A stretch of DNA of 64,000 nucleotides from Thalassorhabdomicrobium marinisediminis (GCF_003072065.1 NZ_QCYG01000001.1:186001-250000), one strand, 5' to 3'; shown: positions 54,308-64,000, counted from the stretch's first letter. Numbers and translations are program-made. Notes: generated by a model not told the origin, from the letters alone.

Positions 54308-55321
54308 TCAAGCCTTGCGCCGGTGGCCGTAGGGGCTTTCGCCGAACCGCGCCTTGAAGTGACGGGTGAAGACGTTGTTGGAATTGAACCCCGCCGCCAT
54401 CGCCACCTCGGACACCTTGAGATCGGTTTCCATCAACAGCGCCCGCCCGCGGTCCAGCCGGATGTTGCGATAGATCCGGGCCGGGGGCTCACCCATGAGC
54501 TGGATGAACAACCGCTCCATCTGCCGGCGCGAGACATGGGCGTGTTCGGCCAGCTCATCCAAGCTCAGCGGTTCTTCGATGTTCTGATACATCAGCCGCA
54601 AAATGGCGAGGATGCGCGGATTGCGCGAGTTGATCGCCTTGGCAATCGAGGAGCGCTGTTCGCCGGTCTGCGACACGTCGGGCCGGTTCAGGCACATGTC
54701 CGACACCGCCAGCGCGAAATCCTGCCCGTAATCCTCGGCAATAAGCGACAGCATCATCTCGGTCGAGGCAACGCCGCCGCCGCAGGTGAGAAGGTCTCCG
54801 TCGCGCTCGAACCGGTGCCGGGTGGGGGTGAGGTGGGGGAAGGTCTCGGTGAAGCCCGGCTGGTTTTCCCAGTGCAGGGTGAATTCCTTGCCCTCAAGCA
54901 CGCCGATCCGCGCAAGGGTCGAGGCGCCGGTGCAGATGCCCCCCAACGCGCCGCCGAACCGGTGATGCCGGCGCAGACGGGACAGGACCGCATCGCTGGC
55001 CACGCGGGTGCCGTTGTTGCCCGAACAGACAAACAGGTAGTCGCTGTCCTGCAATTGATCGAGGCTCCCATGCACCGCCAGATCGATGCCGGTGGACGAG
55101 GCCACGGGCGCGCCCGTCTCGGAGAGCACCTGCCAGCCGTAAAGGGGCTTTTGCGCAAGCTGGTTGGCGATGCGCAGCGGGTCGAGGGCGGCGCTGAAGG
55201 CCAGCAGCGTGAACTCGGGCAACAGCAAAAAGCTGAACCAGCGCGTGGGTTTGGGCGTGTCGATGGGAAAGCTGAACGCGCCAGAGGGCACCAGATCAGG
55301 GCGCTGCATTGATGCGGTCAC
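54308..55321 (-). CDS. GlxA-family AraC-type transcriptional regulator
   Basis: 337 residues. N-terminal DJ-1/PfpI (GATase1-like) domain (about 25-205, with GGALGGICTGASTLARIG around the nucleophile elbow) and C-terminal AraC helix-turn-helix pair (SLDELAEHAHVSRRQMERLFIQLMGEPPARI... EVAMAAGFNSNNVFTRHFKARFGESP). Family members control catabolism of quaternary amines, carnitine or related N-compounds. The GTG with GGGGGA upstream was chosen; an ATG at 55309 is also possible. It lies 20 bases after the Rieske gene at the end of the hut operon. Confidence 0.88.
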   Translation of the reverse strand: MTASMQRPDLVPSGAFSFPIDTPKPTRWFSFLLLPEFTLLAFSAALDPLRIANQLAQKPLYGWQVLSETGAPVASSTGIDLAVHGSLDQLQDSDYLFVCSGNNGTRVASDAVLSRLRRHHRFGGALGGICTGASTLARIGVLEGKEFTLHWENQPGFTETFPHLTPTRHRFERDGDLLTCGGGVASTEMMLSLIAEDYGQDFALAVSDMCLNRPDVSQTGEQRSSIAKAINSRNPRILAILRLMYQNIEEPLSLDELAEHAHVSRRQMERLFIQLMGEPPARIYRNIRLDRGRALLMETDLKVSEVAMAAGFNSNNVFTRHFKARFGESPYGHRRKA

Positions 55322-55341
55322 GTGATCCCCCAAGGTTGCCG

Positions 55342-56382
55342 CTACTCTGCCATCTGCCGATCGACCTGCTGTTCTTCGTTGATCATCGCTTGCAGTTGGC
55401 GTCGGAACCTCAGTTGCCCGCCGTCGATGGGCAAGTCAATATGCGGCGTGGTCTTGTTCGTCATCCCCTTTTGCACTTCGTTAAGCACGGCGCGATCCTC
55501 TTCAAAGGCATGTTGCACATCCTCGCTCATCATTTTTGACAGCGCTTCGTCGTCCGGGCGGATGTTGCGCAGCTGGAACCAGTAGTAGCGGGTGCGCCCT
55601 TCGTCCGTAGGGGTCATGAAGTTGTAGCTGTCCATGATGAAGGTTTTCTCGTGCAGTGGCCCGTCCGGCCCGCCGGTGCCCGCAGGGGTGAACACCGCCT
55701 TGATCAGCGCGTGGGACGGATAGCGCACCTCGTAGTGCTGTAGGCGGTCGCAGTTGCCTTCGAACTCCACCACCTTTTTGTAGAAGGGCGCGGGTTCGTG
55801 GTCCATCATCCAGCGGTGCACGATCACCCCATCGTCGGTCTTCTTGATCCGCAGGGGGGCGTCCTTGGTCTGGTCCGAGCCGAAGCTGCTCTGGTGCACC
55901 CATGCGACGTGTGTCGGGTCGAGCAGGTTGTCGCACATCAGCAGATAGTTGCAGTCCAGCTCCATCGCCGCGCCGCGGTTGATGCCCCAGGCGGGATCGT
56001 CGTAATGCTCGATCTCGAAGATGTCCGAGGGGTCCGCCAGCGCGGGGTTGCCCATCCAGATCCAGACCAGCCCGTATTTTTCGTGGCAGGGATAGGCGTG
56101 GACCTTGGCGTTCGACGGAATCCCGCTGGACCCCGGCGCCCAGACGCATTGGCCAACGCAGTTGAACGTCAGCCCGTGATAGCCGCATTCGACGGTGTCG
56201 CCCTTGATGCGCCCCTTGCTGAGCGGCAGTTTGCGGTGCGGGCAGGCATCCTCAAGCGCCACAAGATCGCCCGCTTCCGTGCGGAAAATGCAGACTTTTT
56301 CGCCCAGCACCATGATCTGCTGCAACTCGCGCGTCACCTCATGATCCCATGCGGCGACGTACCATGCGTTTCTGAGAAACAT
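55342..56382 (-). CDS. Rieske [2Fe-2S] oxygenase alpha subunit, VanA-like
   Basis: 346 residues. Rieske cluster ligands Cys47-x-His49 (CPHRKLPLS) and Cys66-x2-His69 (CGYHG); the mononuclear iron site is suggested by DNLLDPTHVAWVH. Single-component-type oxygenase chains of this size (vanillate O-demethylase, caffeine N-demethylase groups) demethylate or hydroxylate aromatic substrates and need a reductase, which is not encoded here. It follows hutU by three bases with an AAGGGGTAAGGG site inside the hutU end, so it is part of the histidine operon. Its substrate is unknown; N-demethylation of methylated histidine or urocanate is one possibility. Confidence 0.88.
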   Translation of the reverse strand: MFLRNAWYVAAWDHEVTRELQQIMVLGEKVCIFRTEAGDLVALEDACPHRKLPLSKGRIKGDTVECGYHGLTFNCVGQCVWAPGSSGIPSNAKVHAYPCHEKYGLVWIWMGNPALADPSDIFEIEHYDDPAWGINRGAAMELDCNYLLMCDNLLDPTHVAWVHQSSFGSDQTKDAPLRIKKTDDGVIVHRWMMDHEPAPFYKKVVEFEGNCDRLQHYEVRYPSHALIKAVFTPAGTGGPDGPLHEKTFIMDSYNFMTPTDEGRTRYYWFQLRNIRPDDEALSKMMSEDVQHAFEEDRAVLNEVQKGMTNKTTPHIDLPIDGGQLRFRRQLQAMINEEQQVDRQMAE

Positions 56383-56385
56383 CCC

Positions 56386-58056
56386 TTACCCCTTCAGAAT
56401 TCCCGGCAGATTAAGCCCTTGTTCGCGGGCACAGTCCAGCGCTTCTTCGTAGCCCGCATCGGCGTGGCGCATGACGCCGGTGGCCGGGTCGTTCCACAGC
56501 ACATTGGCGATGCGGCGGTCGGCGTCCTCGGTCCCGTCGCAGCAGATCACCATGCCGGAATGCTGGCTGAACCCCATGCCGACGCCGCCGCCGTGGTGCA
56601 GCGACACCCAAGTGGCACCCCCCGCGACGTTGAGCATCGCGTTGAGCAGCGGCCAGTCGGACACGGCGTCGGAGCCGTCGCGCATCGCCTCGGTCTCACG
56701 GTTGGGAGAGGCGACGGAGCCACTGTCGAGGTGGTCGCGCCCGATCACCACGGGGGCGCTGAGTTCGCCCGTGCGCACCATCTCGTTGAAGGCCAGCCCC
56801 AGCTTGTGGCGCAGGCCAAGGCCCACCCAGCAGATGCGCGCGGGCAGGCCCTGAAACGCGATCCGCTCGCGCGCCATGTCGAGCCAGTTGTGCAGGTGCG
56901 GGTCGTCGATCAGCTCTTTCACCTTGGCGTCGGTCTTGTAGATGTCTTCGGGATCACCCGAGAGGGCGCACCAGCGGAACGGGCCCACGCCGCGGCAGAA
57001 CAGCGGGCGGATGTAGGCGGGAACGAAACCGGGGAAGGCAAAGGCGTTCTCCAGCCCCTCTTCCTGCGCGACCTGCCGGATGTTGTTGCCGTAATCCAGC
57101 GTCGGCACGCCCGCGTTCCAGAAGTCGACCATCGCCGCCACCTGCACCTTCATGCTGGCACGGGCGGCTTTCTCGACCGCTTTCGGATCGCTTTCCTGCT
57201 TTTCGCGCCACTCGGCCACGCTCCAGCCCTGCGGCAGGTAGCCATGGACGGGGTCGTGGGCGCTGGTCTGGTCGGTCACGATGTCCGGTTTGACGCCACG
57301 TTTGACCAGTTCAGGGAAAATATCCGCCGCATTGCCGATCAGCGCGACAGACTTCGCTTCACCGGCCCTGGTCCAGCGGTCGATCATCGCCAGCGCCTCG
57401 TCCAGATCGTGGGTCTTTTCGTCCACATACCGCGTGCGCAGGCGGAAATCGGCGCGGGTCTCGTCACATTCCACGGCCAGACAGCAGGCCCCGGCCATGA
57501 CAGCGGCCAAGGGCTGCGCGCCGCCCATGCCGCCCAAGCCACCGGTCAGGATCCAGCGGCCCTTCAGATCGCCGCCATAGTGCTGACGGCCCGCTTCCAT
57601 GAAGGTCTCATAGGTGCCCTGCACGATCCCTTGGGTGCCGATGTAGATCCACGACCCGGCGGTCATCTGGCCATACATCGCCAGACCCTTCTTATCGAGT
57701 TCGTTGAAATGCTCCCACGTGGCCCAGTGCGGCACGAGGTTGGAGTTCGCGATCAGAACGCGGGGTGCGTCCTTGTGGGTGTTGAATACGCCCACGGGCT
57801 TGCCCGATTGCACCAGAAGGGTCTGGGTGTCGTCGAGGTCTTTCAACGCGGCAACGATGGCGTCGAAATCCTCCCATGTCCGGGCGGCGCGGCCGATGCC
57901 GCCATAGACCACCAGCTCATGCGGGTTCTCGGCCACGTCCGGGTGCAGGTTGTTCATCAGCATCCGCATGGGCGCTTCGGTCAGCCAGCTTTTCGCGGTG
58001 ATCTCGGGGCCCGTGGGCGGATAAATGTCGCGCTGGTTGTGGCGGGGATTGGTCAT
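56386..58056 (-). CDS. hutU: urocanate hydratase
   Basis: 556 residues, NAD-dependent enzyme converting urocanate to imidazolone propionate. Signatures: [20 protein letters not shown] for NAD binding, [17 protein letters not shown], and the active-site [10 protein letters not shown] cysteine. It overlaps hutG by four bases and precedes the Rieske gene. Confidence 0.97.
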   Translation of the reverse strand: MTNPRHNQRDIYPPTGPEITAKSWLTEAPMRMLMNNLHPDVAENPHELVVYGGIGRAARTWEDFDAIVAALKDLDDTQTLLVQSGKPVGVFNTHKDAPRVLIANSNLVPHWATWEHFNELDKKGLAMYGQMTAGSWIYIGTQGIVQGTYETFMEAGRQHYGGDLKGRWILTGGLGGMGGAQPLAAVMAGACCLAVECDETRADFRLRTRYVDEKTHDLDEALAMIDRWTRAGEAKSVALIGNAADIFPELVKRGVKPDIVTDQTSAHDPVHGYLPQGWSVAEWREKQESDPKAVEKAARASMKVQVAAMVDFWNAGVPTLDYGNNIRQVAQEEGLENAFAFPGFVPAYIRPLFCRGVGPFRWCALSGDPEDIYKTDAKVKELIDDPHLHNWLDMARERIAFQGLPARICWVGLGLRHKLGLAFNEMVRTGELSAPVVIGRDHLDSGSVASPNRETEAMRDGSDAVSDWPLLNAMLNVAGGATWVSLHHGGGVGMGFSQHSGMVICCDGTEDADRRIANVLWNDPATGVMRHADAGYEEALDCAREQGLNLPGILKG

Positions 58057-58859
58057 GTCGTGCCTCCGTGAGAGTGGGCCAGTGTGGGGGCCAGATCGGC
58101 CAGCGTGTGCAGGATCTCGGCCAGATAGGGGCGCAGGCGGTCGGCTTTGCTCGCGTCATAGCGCCAGGGCGGGCTTTCCGCGGCAAGATAGGTGGACTGC
58201 GCAAGCTCCATCTGAATCGATTCCACCCCCGGCACGGCATAATGCCGCGTGGTCCAGCCGCCCTTGAACCGGCCGTTCACGACATGGCTGAACGGGGCCG
58301 CCTGCGCGCAAATCCGCGTGGTCGCCGCTCCGATCGCAGGGCTGCAGGTGGTGCCGTTGTTGGTGCCGATGTTGAAGTCGGGCAGGGTGCCGTCGAACAG
58401 GAACGGAATGTGTGAGCGGATCGAATGGCAGTCATACAGAATAGCCACCCCGTGGCGCGCGCGGACGCGGTCGATCTCGGTCTGCAGCGCAGCGTGGTAG
58501 GGGGCGTGGAACCGTGCCAGCCGGTCGGCGATGGCGTCGGAGTCGGGGGCCGTGTTCCAGATGGGCCGCCCGTCAAAATCCGTGAGCGGCACCAGCGTCG
58601 TGGTGTTCTGCCCGGGATAAAGGCTCACGCCGTTGGGGTCACGGTTCACGTCGATCACGTAGCGGTGGGCATTGGCCCGCACGGTCGTCACACCCTCAAG
58701 CAGCCCGTCATAGAGCCGGTCGATGTGCCAGTCGGTGTCGGCCAATTGCCGGCCTGTCTCGTTAAGGGTGTCCCAAATGGCGTCGGGGACATAGGTGCCG
58801 CAATGGGGCAGGCCCAGGATCACCGGACCGTCGCCCGCCTGCACGGTGACCGGCGTCAT
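58053..58859 (-). CDS. hutG: N-formylglutamate deformylase
   Basis: 268 residues of the N-formylglutamate amidohydrolase family. [50 protein letters not shown] and [16 protein letters not shown] are characteristic. It releases formate and glutamate in the last step of the five-step histidine pathway. Overlaps hutH and hutU by four bases each. Confidence 0.96.
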   Translation of the reverse strand: MTPVTVQAGDGPVILGLPHCGTYVPDAIWDTLNETGRQLADTDWHIDRLYDGLLEGVTTVRANAHRYVIDVNRDPNGVSLYPGQNTTTLVPLTDFDGRPIWNTAPDSDAIADRLARFHAPYHAALQTEIDRVRARHGVAILYDCHSIRSHIPFLFDGTLPDFNIGTNNGTTCSPAIGAATTRICAQAAPFSHVVNGRFKGGWTTRHYAVPGVESIQMELAQSTYLAAESPPWRYDASKADRLRPYLAEILHTLADLAPTLAHSHGGTT

Positions 58860-60397
58860 GGGGCATCCCCCGTCACCGCGTCCGGCAGATCGACCGATCC
58901 CGCCAACCGTCCCTCGGCCACCAGTGCCGCGGCCGCTTCAAGCGAGGGGGCCATGTAGCGGTCCTGTTCCAGCGTCGGCACCTCGGCCCGCAAGGTGTCG
59001 ATGGCCGCCTTGAGAGGTGCGCTCGTCCCAAGGGGTGCGCGGAATTCGATCCCTTGCGCGCCGCACATGGCTTCCACCCCGAGGATTACGTTCAGGTTTT
59101 TGTTCATCCGTGCAAGGCGATGGGCGGCGTGGGCGGCCATGCTCACATGGTCTTCCTGATTGGCCGAGGTGGGCGTGCTGTCGGTGGTGCAGGGATTGGC
59201 GAGGTGCTTGTTCTCGCTCATCAGCGCGGCGGTGGTGACCTCGGCGATCATCAGGCCCGAATTCAGGCCCGGATCGGGGGTCAGGAACGGTGGCAGGTCG
59301 CACGATAGGGTTGGGTCCACCATCAAAGCCACTCGCCGCTGGGCGATGGCGCCGATTTCGGACAGGGCGACGGCGATCTGGTCGGCGGCGAAGCCCACCG
59401 GTTCGGCATGGAAGTTCCCGCCCGAAACGATCAGCCCCTCCTCGACCAGCACCAGCGGATTGTCGGTCACGGCGTTGGCCTCAACCTCAAGCGTGCGGGC
59501 GGCGAAGTGCAGCAGGTCCATCGCGGCACCGGTCACCTGTGGCTGACAGCGGATGCAGTAGGGGTCCTGCACGCGGGTGTCGCCCTCGCGGTGGCTCTCG
59601 CGGATCTGGCTGCCCGCCATCAGGGCGCGTTGCGCACGGGCCACGGCGATCTGGCCGGCATGGCCGCGCAGGGTGTGGATCGCATCCTGCAGCGGCGCGG
59701 TGGAGCCCATGATCGCGTCCGTGGACAGCGCACAAGTCAGCACAGAGGTCGCCGCGTTGCGCCACGCGCCCCAGAGGCCGACGAGTGCGCAAGCGGTGGA
59801 GAATTGCGTGCCGTTGATCAGCGCCAGCCCCTCTTTCGGGCCAAGCACGATGGGGGTGATGTTTGCCCGGGACAAGGCCTGCGCCGAAGACATCCGTTCG
59901 CCGTCGTACATGGCCTCGCCCTCGCCAATCATGGTGGCGGCCATGTGGGCGAGGGGGGCAAGGTCGCCAGACGCCCCGACCGAGCCTTGCGCGGGGATCA
60001 CCGGGGTGACGCCGCGCGCCAGCATGTCTTGCAGGATTTCGACCGTGGTCATGGCCACGCCCGAGGCACCCCGGCCCAGCGACAACAGCTTAAGCACCAT
60101 CATCAGCCGCGTGGTGGCGACGTCCAGCGCCTCGCCCACGCCGCAGCAGTGCGACAGGATCAGGTTGCGCTGCAGGGTGGCCACGTCCTCGGGCGCGATC
60201 TTGACGCTGGCAAGCTTGCCGAAGCCGGTGTTGACGCCATAGACCGCCGCGTCCCCCGCCGCCGCCTTGGCGACCAGCCTGTGGGCCTGTTCGATGCCAT
60301 CGTGAAACGCCGGATCAAGGGTCACGGCGCGGGCATTGGCCCAGACATCCTTGAGTTGGCCAAGGGTCGCGGCCCCGGGGGTGAGGGTAACGGTCAT
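58856..60397 (-). CDS. hutH: histidine ammonia-lyase
   Basis: 513 residues. The MIO cofactor is made from the Ala-Ser-Gly in [14 protein letters not shown] near residue 143, and [11 protein letters not shown] is the conserved active-site loop. Converts histidine to urocanate and ammonia. The ATG overlaps the hutI stop by four bases (ATGA); codons further upstream overlap hutI and do not resemble the family. Confidence 0.97.
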   Translation of the reverse strand: MTVTLTPGAATLGQLKDVWANARAVTLDPAFHDGIEQAHRLVAKAAAGDAAVYGVNTGFGKLASVKIAPEDVATLQRNLILSHCCGVGEALDVATTRLMMVLKLLSLGRGASGVAMTTVEILQDMLARGVTPVIPAQGSVGASGDLAPLAHMAATMIGEGEAMYDGERMSSAQALSRANITPIVLGPKEGLALINGTQFSTACALVGLWGAWRNAATSVLTCALSTDAIMGSTAPLQDAIHTLRGHAGQIAVARAQRALMAGSQIRESHREGDTRVQDPYCIRCQPQVTGAAMDLLHFAARTLEVEANAVTDNPLVLVEEGLIVSGGNFHAEPVGFAADQIAVALSEIGAIAQRRVALMVDPTLSCDLPPFLTPDPGLNSGLMIAEVTTAALMSENKHLANPCTTDSTPTSANQEDHVSMAAHAAHRLARMNKNLNVILGVEAMCGAQGIEFRAPLGTSAPLKAAIDTLRAEVPTLEQDRYMAPSLEAAAALVAEGRLAGSVDLPDAVTGDAP

Positions 60398-61587
60398 AAC
60401 GTGCCTTTGAAAATGCGGGCGTGAAGCGGGTTGAAGCCGATGCGATAGGCGAGCTCGGCCGGGTGGGCGATGTCCCAGACACACAGGTCCGCGCGCAGCC
60501 CCGGCGCGATGCGCCCCCGGTCGGTCAGCCCAAGGGCGGCGGCGGCATGGGTGGTGACACCGGACAGCGCCTCAAACGGGGTCATGCGGAACAGGGTGCA
60601 GGCCATGTTCATCGTCAGCAGCAAAGACGCCAGCGGAGAGGAGCCGGGGTTGCAATCAGTGGCCAGCGCCATGGGCACGCCGTGGTCGCGGAAGGCCTGT
60701 ATCGGCGGCGCTTGGGTTTCGCGCAGGGTGTAGAACGCGCCCGGCAGGACGGTCGCCACGGTGCCCGCTTTGGCCAGCGCACGCGCATCCGCCTCGGTCG
60801 CGTATTCCACGTGATCGGCACTCTGCGCCCCGTAGCGCGCCGCAAGCTGCGTGCCGCCAATGTTGCTGAGCTGCTCGGCGTGGAGTTTCACGGGCAGGCC
60901 AAGCGCACCGGCCACGTCGAAGACGCGGGCGATCTGGGCGGGATCGAAAGCGATGCCTTCGCAGAACCCGTCCACCGCATCGACCAGCCCCTCGGCATGG
61001 GCTGCGCGCAGTGTGGGAATGCAAACCTCTTCGATATAGGCGTCGGGCCGGTCCTTGTAATCGTCTGGCACCGCATGGGCGCCCAGAAAACTGGTGCGCA
61101 CCTCGATCGGGCGGGCCATGGCGATCTGCCGCGCCACCCGCAACATCTTGAGTTCGGTGTCGCGATCCAGCCCGTAGCCGCTCTTGACCTCGATCAGCGT
61201 GACCCCCTCGGCGATCATGGCATCAACGCGGGTGAGCGCGTCCGCCAGCAGCGCGTCGTCCGGGGCCGCCCGGGTCGCGGCGACGGTCGAGACGATGCCG
61301 CCGCCCGCGCGGGCAACCTCTTCATAGCTGGCCCCGTTGAGCCGCAGTTCGAACTCCGCCGCGCGGTTGCCGCCAAAGACCACATGGGTGTGACAGTCGA
61401 TCAGCGCAGGCGTCACCAGCCGCCCGCCCAGGTCCTGCACCGGGCCGTCGCGATAGGGTGTGGGGATGTCGTCCATGGGACCGGCCCAGGCGATCCTGTC
61501 GCCCTCCATCGCCACGGCCCCGCGCGGGATCAGGCCGTAATCCCCCCCGCGGGGCAGGGTGACAAGGTGCGCATTGGTCAAAAGCAT
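60394..61587 (-). CDS. hutI: imidazolonepropionase
   Basis: 397 residues, amidohydrolase-superfamily enzyme opening the imidazolone ring to N-formimino-glutamate. Metal motif [16 protein letters not shown] near residues 66-81, [24 protein letters not shown] and LATDCNPGS are present. First gene of the minus-strand operon hutI-hutH-hutG-hutU-Rieske-glxA, driven from the promoter in 61623-61651. Confidence 0.96.
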   Translation of the reverse strand: MLLTNAHLVTLPRGGDYGLIPRGAVAMEGDRIAWAGPMDDIPTPYRDGPVQDLGGRLVTPALIDCHTHVVFGGNRAAEFELRLNGASYEEVARAGGGIVSTVAATRAAPDDALLADALTRVDAMIAEGVTLIEVKSGYGLDRDTELKMLRVARQIAMARPIEVRTSFLGAHAVPDDYKDRPDAYIEEVCIPTLRAAHAEGLVDAVDGFCEGIAFDPAQIARVFDVAGALGLPVKLHAEQLSNIGGTQLAARYGAQSADHVEYATEADARALAKAGTVATVLPGAFYTLRETQAPPIQAFRDHGVPMALATDCNPGSSPLASLLLTMNMACTLFRMTPFEALSGVTTHAAAALGLTDRGRIAPGLRADLCVWDIAHPAELAYRIGFNPLHARIFKGTL

Positions 61588-61598
61588 GGGCGACTCAC

Positions 61599-61651
61599 TT
61601 GCTTCATGTTGTGTTTAATGCGATTATGTGCAGACATAATAACCCTGTCAA
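61599..61651. promoter_or_regulatory. divergent hut promoters with a shared HutC operator
   Basis: Minus-strand promoter for hutI: TTGACA (61651-61646), 17 bases, CATAAT (61628-61623). Plus-strand promoter for hutF: TTGCTT (61599-61604), 17 bases, GATTAT (61622-61627). A perfect palindrome ATTATGTGCAGACATAAT (61623-61640; arms of seven) overlaps both -10 elements, so one bound GntR-type dimer could shut both. hutC, at 63031, is the expected ligand. Confidence 0.85.
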
Positions 61652-61663
61652 CCGGAGTGGACG

Positions 61664-63034
61664 ATGCAGACGATTTGGGCGGAAACGGCGTTGTTGCCGC
61701 AGGGCTGGGCCAGTGATGTGCGGATCGGGATCGACGGCGACGGCCGGATCGACACGGTCGGAACGCGAATGACGCCGCAGGCCGGAGATGCCCGTGTGCC
61801 ACTCTTGCTGCCCGCGCCGGTGAACCTGCACAGCCACGCGTTCCAGCGGGCGATGGCGGGCCTGACCGAACAGCGCGGCCCGGACCCGCAGGACAGTTTC
61901 TGGACATGGCGACAGCTTATGTTCCGCTTCCTTGACCAGCTCACCCCCGCGCAGATCGAGGCGATCACCGCCTTCGTGCAGATGGAAATGCTCGAAGCGG
62001 GCTACGGCGCTTCGGTGGAGTTCCACTATCTGCACCATCAGCCCGGCGGTGCGCCCTACGACGATTTGGCGGAAACCTCGGCCCGCGTCGTCGCAGCTGC
62101 GGACACCAGCGGGATCGGTCTGTGCCTGCTGCCGGTGCATTACCAGTTCGGCGGCTGCGACGGGCGCGCACTGGCGCAAGGGCAGGCGCGGTTTGGCAAT
62201 GATCTTGACCGATTTCAGGCGCTGCATGACGGGGCGAAAGCGCACCTTGCCCATGCAGCGGCGGATGCGACGCTGGGGGCGGCCCCCCATTCGATCCGCG
62301 CCGTGGGCGTTGAAGACCTGCGCCGCTATTCTGACCTCTTCCCAACCGGACCGCTGCACATGCATCTGGCCGAGCAACGGGCCGAGGTGGAGGAGGTGCA
62401 GCAGCATCTGCGCGCCCGCCCCGTGGATTGGGCGCTCGAAAATATGGCGCTGGACGACCGCTGGTGCCTGATCCATTGCACCCAGATGACCCCCGAAGAG
62501 ACCGTGGCGCTGGCCGGGACCGGTGCGGTGGCCGGGCTGTGTCCGATCACCGAAAGCAGCCTTGGCGACGGGATTTTCGACGCCGTGCGCTGGCTGCACC
62601 ACGACGGCGCGATCGGCATCGGATCGGACAGCAACATCCGCGTGGCCCTGTCCGAGGAACTGCGCACGCTGGAGTATTCGCAACGGCTGCGCGACGGAAC
62701 ACGCGCGGCACTCGCGACCGCAGACCGCTCCACCGGTCGCCGCCTGTTCAGCAGCATCTGTGCGGGCGGCGCACAGGCCGCAGGGCGCAGGACCGGGCGG
62801 ATCGAGGCCGGTTTTTGGGCGGATCTGATGACGCTGGACACCACGTCGGAACACCTGTGGGGGAAGACCCGCAACACGGCGCTCGACGCATGGATCTTCG
62901 CGGGGGATGACCGGCTGGTGCGCGATGTCTGGTCCGCCGGGCGCCATCTGGTGACGGACGGCCAGCACATCGCACGCGGCCCCATTGTCGCCGCCTACAA
63001 GCGCGCGCTGGATGACTTGAAGGACGCCCTATGA
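61664..63034 (+). CDS. hutF: formimidoylglutamate deiminase
   Basis: 456 residues, amidohydrolase-superfamily. PVNLHSHAFQRAMAGLTE supplies metal ligands, and MHLAEQRAEVEEV, LIHCTQM and GIGSDSNIRVALSEELRTLEY follow. It converts N-formimino-glutamate to N-formylglutamate plus ammonia, defining the five-step route with HutG. GGAG precedes the ATG. The stop overlaps hutC by four bases. Confidence 0.95.
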   Translation: MQTIWAETALLPQGWASDVRIGIDGDGRIDTVGTRMTPQAGDARVPLLLPAPVNLHSHAFQRAMAGLTEQRGPDPQDSFWTWRQLMFRFLDQLTPAQIEAITAFVQMEMLEAGYGASVEFHYLHHQPGGAPYDDLAETSARVVAAADTSGIGLCLLPVHYQFGGCDGRALAQGQARFGNDLDRFQALHDGAKAHLAHAAADATLGAAPHSIRAVGVEDLRRYSDLFPTGPLHMHLAEQRAEVEEVQQHLRARPVDWALENMALDDRWCLIHCTQMTPEETVALAGTGAVAGLCPITESSLGDGIFDAVRWLHHDGAIGIGSDSNIRVALSEELRTLEYSQRLRDGTRAALATADRSTGRRLFSSICAGGAQAAGRRTGRIEAGFWADLMTLDTTSEHLWGKTRNTALDAWIFAGDDRLVRDVWSAGRHLVTDGQHIARGPIVAAYKRALDDLKDAL

Positions 63035-63732
63035 GCGCGCCCCGGCTCAACAACTGGCAGGCGGTGCAGGACGAGGTTCTGCGCCGCATCCATGCCCGCG
63101 AATGGCCCCCCGGCGCGTTGATCCCGAACGAAGCCGACCTCGCCGTTGAGTTCGGATGCTCCCGCGCGACCGTGAACCGTGCGCTGCGGGCCCTGGCCGA
63201 CAGCGGGTTGCTGGACCGACGGCGCAAGGCGGGCACCCGTGTCGCGGCGCAGCCGGTGGCGAAAGCGACGCTCGATATCGCGGTGATCCGGCATGAGGTT
63301 GAGGGGCGGGGGCAGGCCTACGGCTACCAGCGTTTGAGCCGCGCAGAAGCGGTTCCGCCCGCCGCCGTCTCCGGTGCCATGGGCACGGCGAGCGACCGGC
63401 CGCTGCTGCATATCCGCGCCCTGCATCTGGCGGACGGCCGGCCCTATGCGGTCGAGGATCGTTGGATCAACACCGGCGTCGTTCCACTGGCGCGGGCCGA
63501 GGGGTTCGAGACCGTAAGCGCCAACGAATGGCTTCTGGAGCACGCGCCCTATACCCATGGCGACATCGCGTTTTCCGCCGTAATGCTGGGGGCCGAGGAC
63601 GCCGGGACGCTGGACGTGGCCCCGGCTGAGGCCGCATTCGCCATCGACCGGTTGACGCGGGACGGGCCGGCCGCGGTGACGAAGGTCCGGTTGCTGTTCC
63701 CGCCGGGCTATCAGTTGCGGACAACACTTTAG
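63031..63732 (+). CDS. hutC: histidine utilisation repressor HutC (GntR/HutC family)
   Basis: 233 residues: N-terminal GntR winged helix (AVQDEVLRRIHAREWPPGALIPNEADLAVEFGCSRATVNRALRALADSGLL) and C-terminal UTRA effector domain, which binds urocanate in known HutC proteins (RPLLHIRALHLADGRPYAVEDRWIN). Overlaps the hutF stop (ATGA), so repressor and enzyme are made together and autoregulated through the 61623-61640 operator. Confidence 0.95.
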   Translation: MSAPRLNNWQAVQDEVLRRIHAREWPPGALIPNEADLAVEFGCSRATVNRALRALADSGLLDRRRKAGTRVAAQPVAKATLDIAVIRHEVEGRGQAYGYQRLSRAEAVPPAAVSGAMGTASDRPLLHIRALHLADGRPYAVEDRWINTGVVPLARAEGFETVSANEWLLEHAPYTHGDIAFSAVMLGAEDAGTLDVAPAEAAFAIDRLTRDGPAAVTKVRLLFPPGYQLRTTL

Positions 63733-63754
63733 AAAGCGGCGCAAGGGCCGGGGG

Positions 63755-64000
63755 TCAGTTCCCGGTCATGCGCAGGAGCACCTTCAGGGTCTTGGCGGTG
63801 ATCCGCAGGTCTTCGCGAAAGGACAGGCGTTGCACATAGGCGCGATCAAAGGCGATGCGCGACAGGAACGAGGAATCGCCGCGTCCCTCAACCTGCCAAT
63901 TGCCGCTGATCCCGGGGCGCACTTTGAAGTAATGCTGTCCACCCGCGGCCATATACATCGCCTTCTGCGAGGCCATGAATGGGCGGGGGCCGACGAAGCT
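63755..64000 (-). CDS. bacterial sugar transferase, C-terminal fragment
   Basis: The last 81 residues of a gene entering from the right edge. SFVGPRPFMASQKAMYM, FKVRPGISGNWQVEGRGDSSF and YVQRLSFREDLRITAKTLKVLL are the conserved end of undecaprenyl-phosphate sugar phosphotransferases (ExoY/WcaJ type), which start exopolysaccharide repeat synthesis in the inner membrane. The catalytic core lies outside the window. It converges on hutC with a 22-base gap. Confidence 0.88.
   Translation of the reverse strand, partial: SFVGPRPFMASQKAMYMAAGGQHYFKVRPGISGNWQVEGRGDSSFLSRIAFDRAYVQRLSFREDLRITAKTLKVLLRMTGN

Noticed and set aside
55798-58071. 757-codon plus-strand open frame across hutU and the Rieske gene
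   Set aside because: It spans two well-supported genes on the other strand and has no recognisable domain or ribosome-binding site.

Overview
The window is high-GC, gene-dense bacterial chromosome with short intergenic gaps, many 1- to 4-base start/stop overlaps and frequent GTG starts. Gene content points to an alphaproteobacterium of the Rhodobacteraceae (Roseobacter group): a DksA with one cysteine, DUF4167, an OlsB-type ornithine-lipid acyltransferase, the long alphaproteobacterial dCTP deaminase, the yceD-rpmF-plsX-fabH-ihfA-merR block, and a 3'-end repeat built on a GGATATTTGC / GCAAAGAT core. The species is not determined. No phage, transposase, integrase, rRNA or CRISPR array is visible; one tRNA (Pro, GGG) is present.

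Layout. 1-6300: MoxR-type ATPase fragment, dksA, flavin monooxygenase, xthA, erpA, dgt and a cation/proton antiporter. 6350-12000: argS, SPOR protein, nagZ, scpA, scpB and a small basic protein. 12000-17900 (minus strand): dCTP deaminase, tRNA-Pro, then merR/ihfA/fabH/plsX/rpmF/yceD, which links lipid synthesis, L32 and IHF. 17900-27600: bamE, olsB, uup, mazG, an M20 amidohydrolase, an agmatinase-like ureohydrolase, DUF1499, prfA-prmC and DUF4167. 27600-35200 (minus): lptF-lptG-lptD-surA-pdxA-rsmA, an outer-membrane biogenesis operon. 35200-42500: pepA-holC, an aspartic protease, MarC, an ABC-F ATPase, ndk, an EamA permease and a lipoprotein transglycosylase. 42500-47700: a copper island with a CueR-type promoter, copA, cueR, DUF305 and a glutaredoxin-MauE fusion, with a divergent 38-residue proline-rich small ORF in front and a 25-bp tandem repeat behind. 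47800-49750: periplasmic 2',3'-cyclic phosphodiesterase/nucleotidase.

The most unusual segment is 49840-54305. A Tat-exported Ser/Pro-repeat protein is followed by a tightly coupled four-gene unit: an HPr-kinase-like protein fused to a C-terminal PqqD (peptide-recognition) domain, a second Tat-exported Ser/Pro-repeat protein ending in a PepSY-like domain, an OmpR-type response regulator and a PhoQ/QseC-type sensor kinase. The two exported proteins share a nearly superimposable N-terminal leader. A perfect direct repeat with 11-bp spacing lies upstream of the first gene. I propose a peptide/protein-phosphorylation system in which the PqqD domain recognises the shared leader and the kinase acts on the serine-rich tract, linked to an envelope-sensing two-component system. 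This is inference.

54300-63730 is a complete histidine-utilisation cluster of the five-step type (hutH, hutU, hutI, hutF, hutG, with repressor hutC). It is arranged divergently around one palindromic operator, and the minus-strand operon carries an unexpected Rieske oxygenase and a GlxA-family regulator at its end. The window closes inside an exopolysaccharide-type sugar transferase gene.
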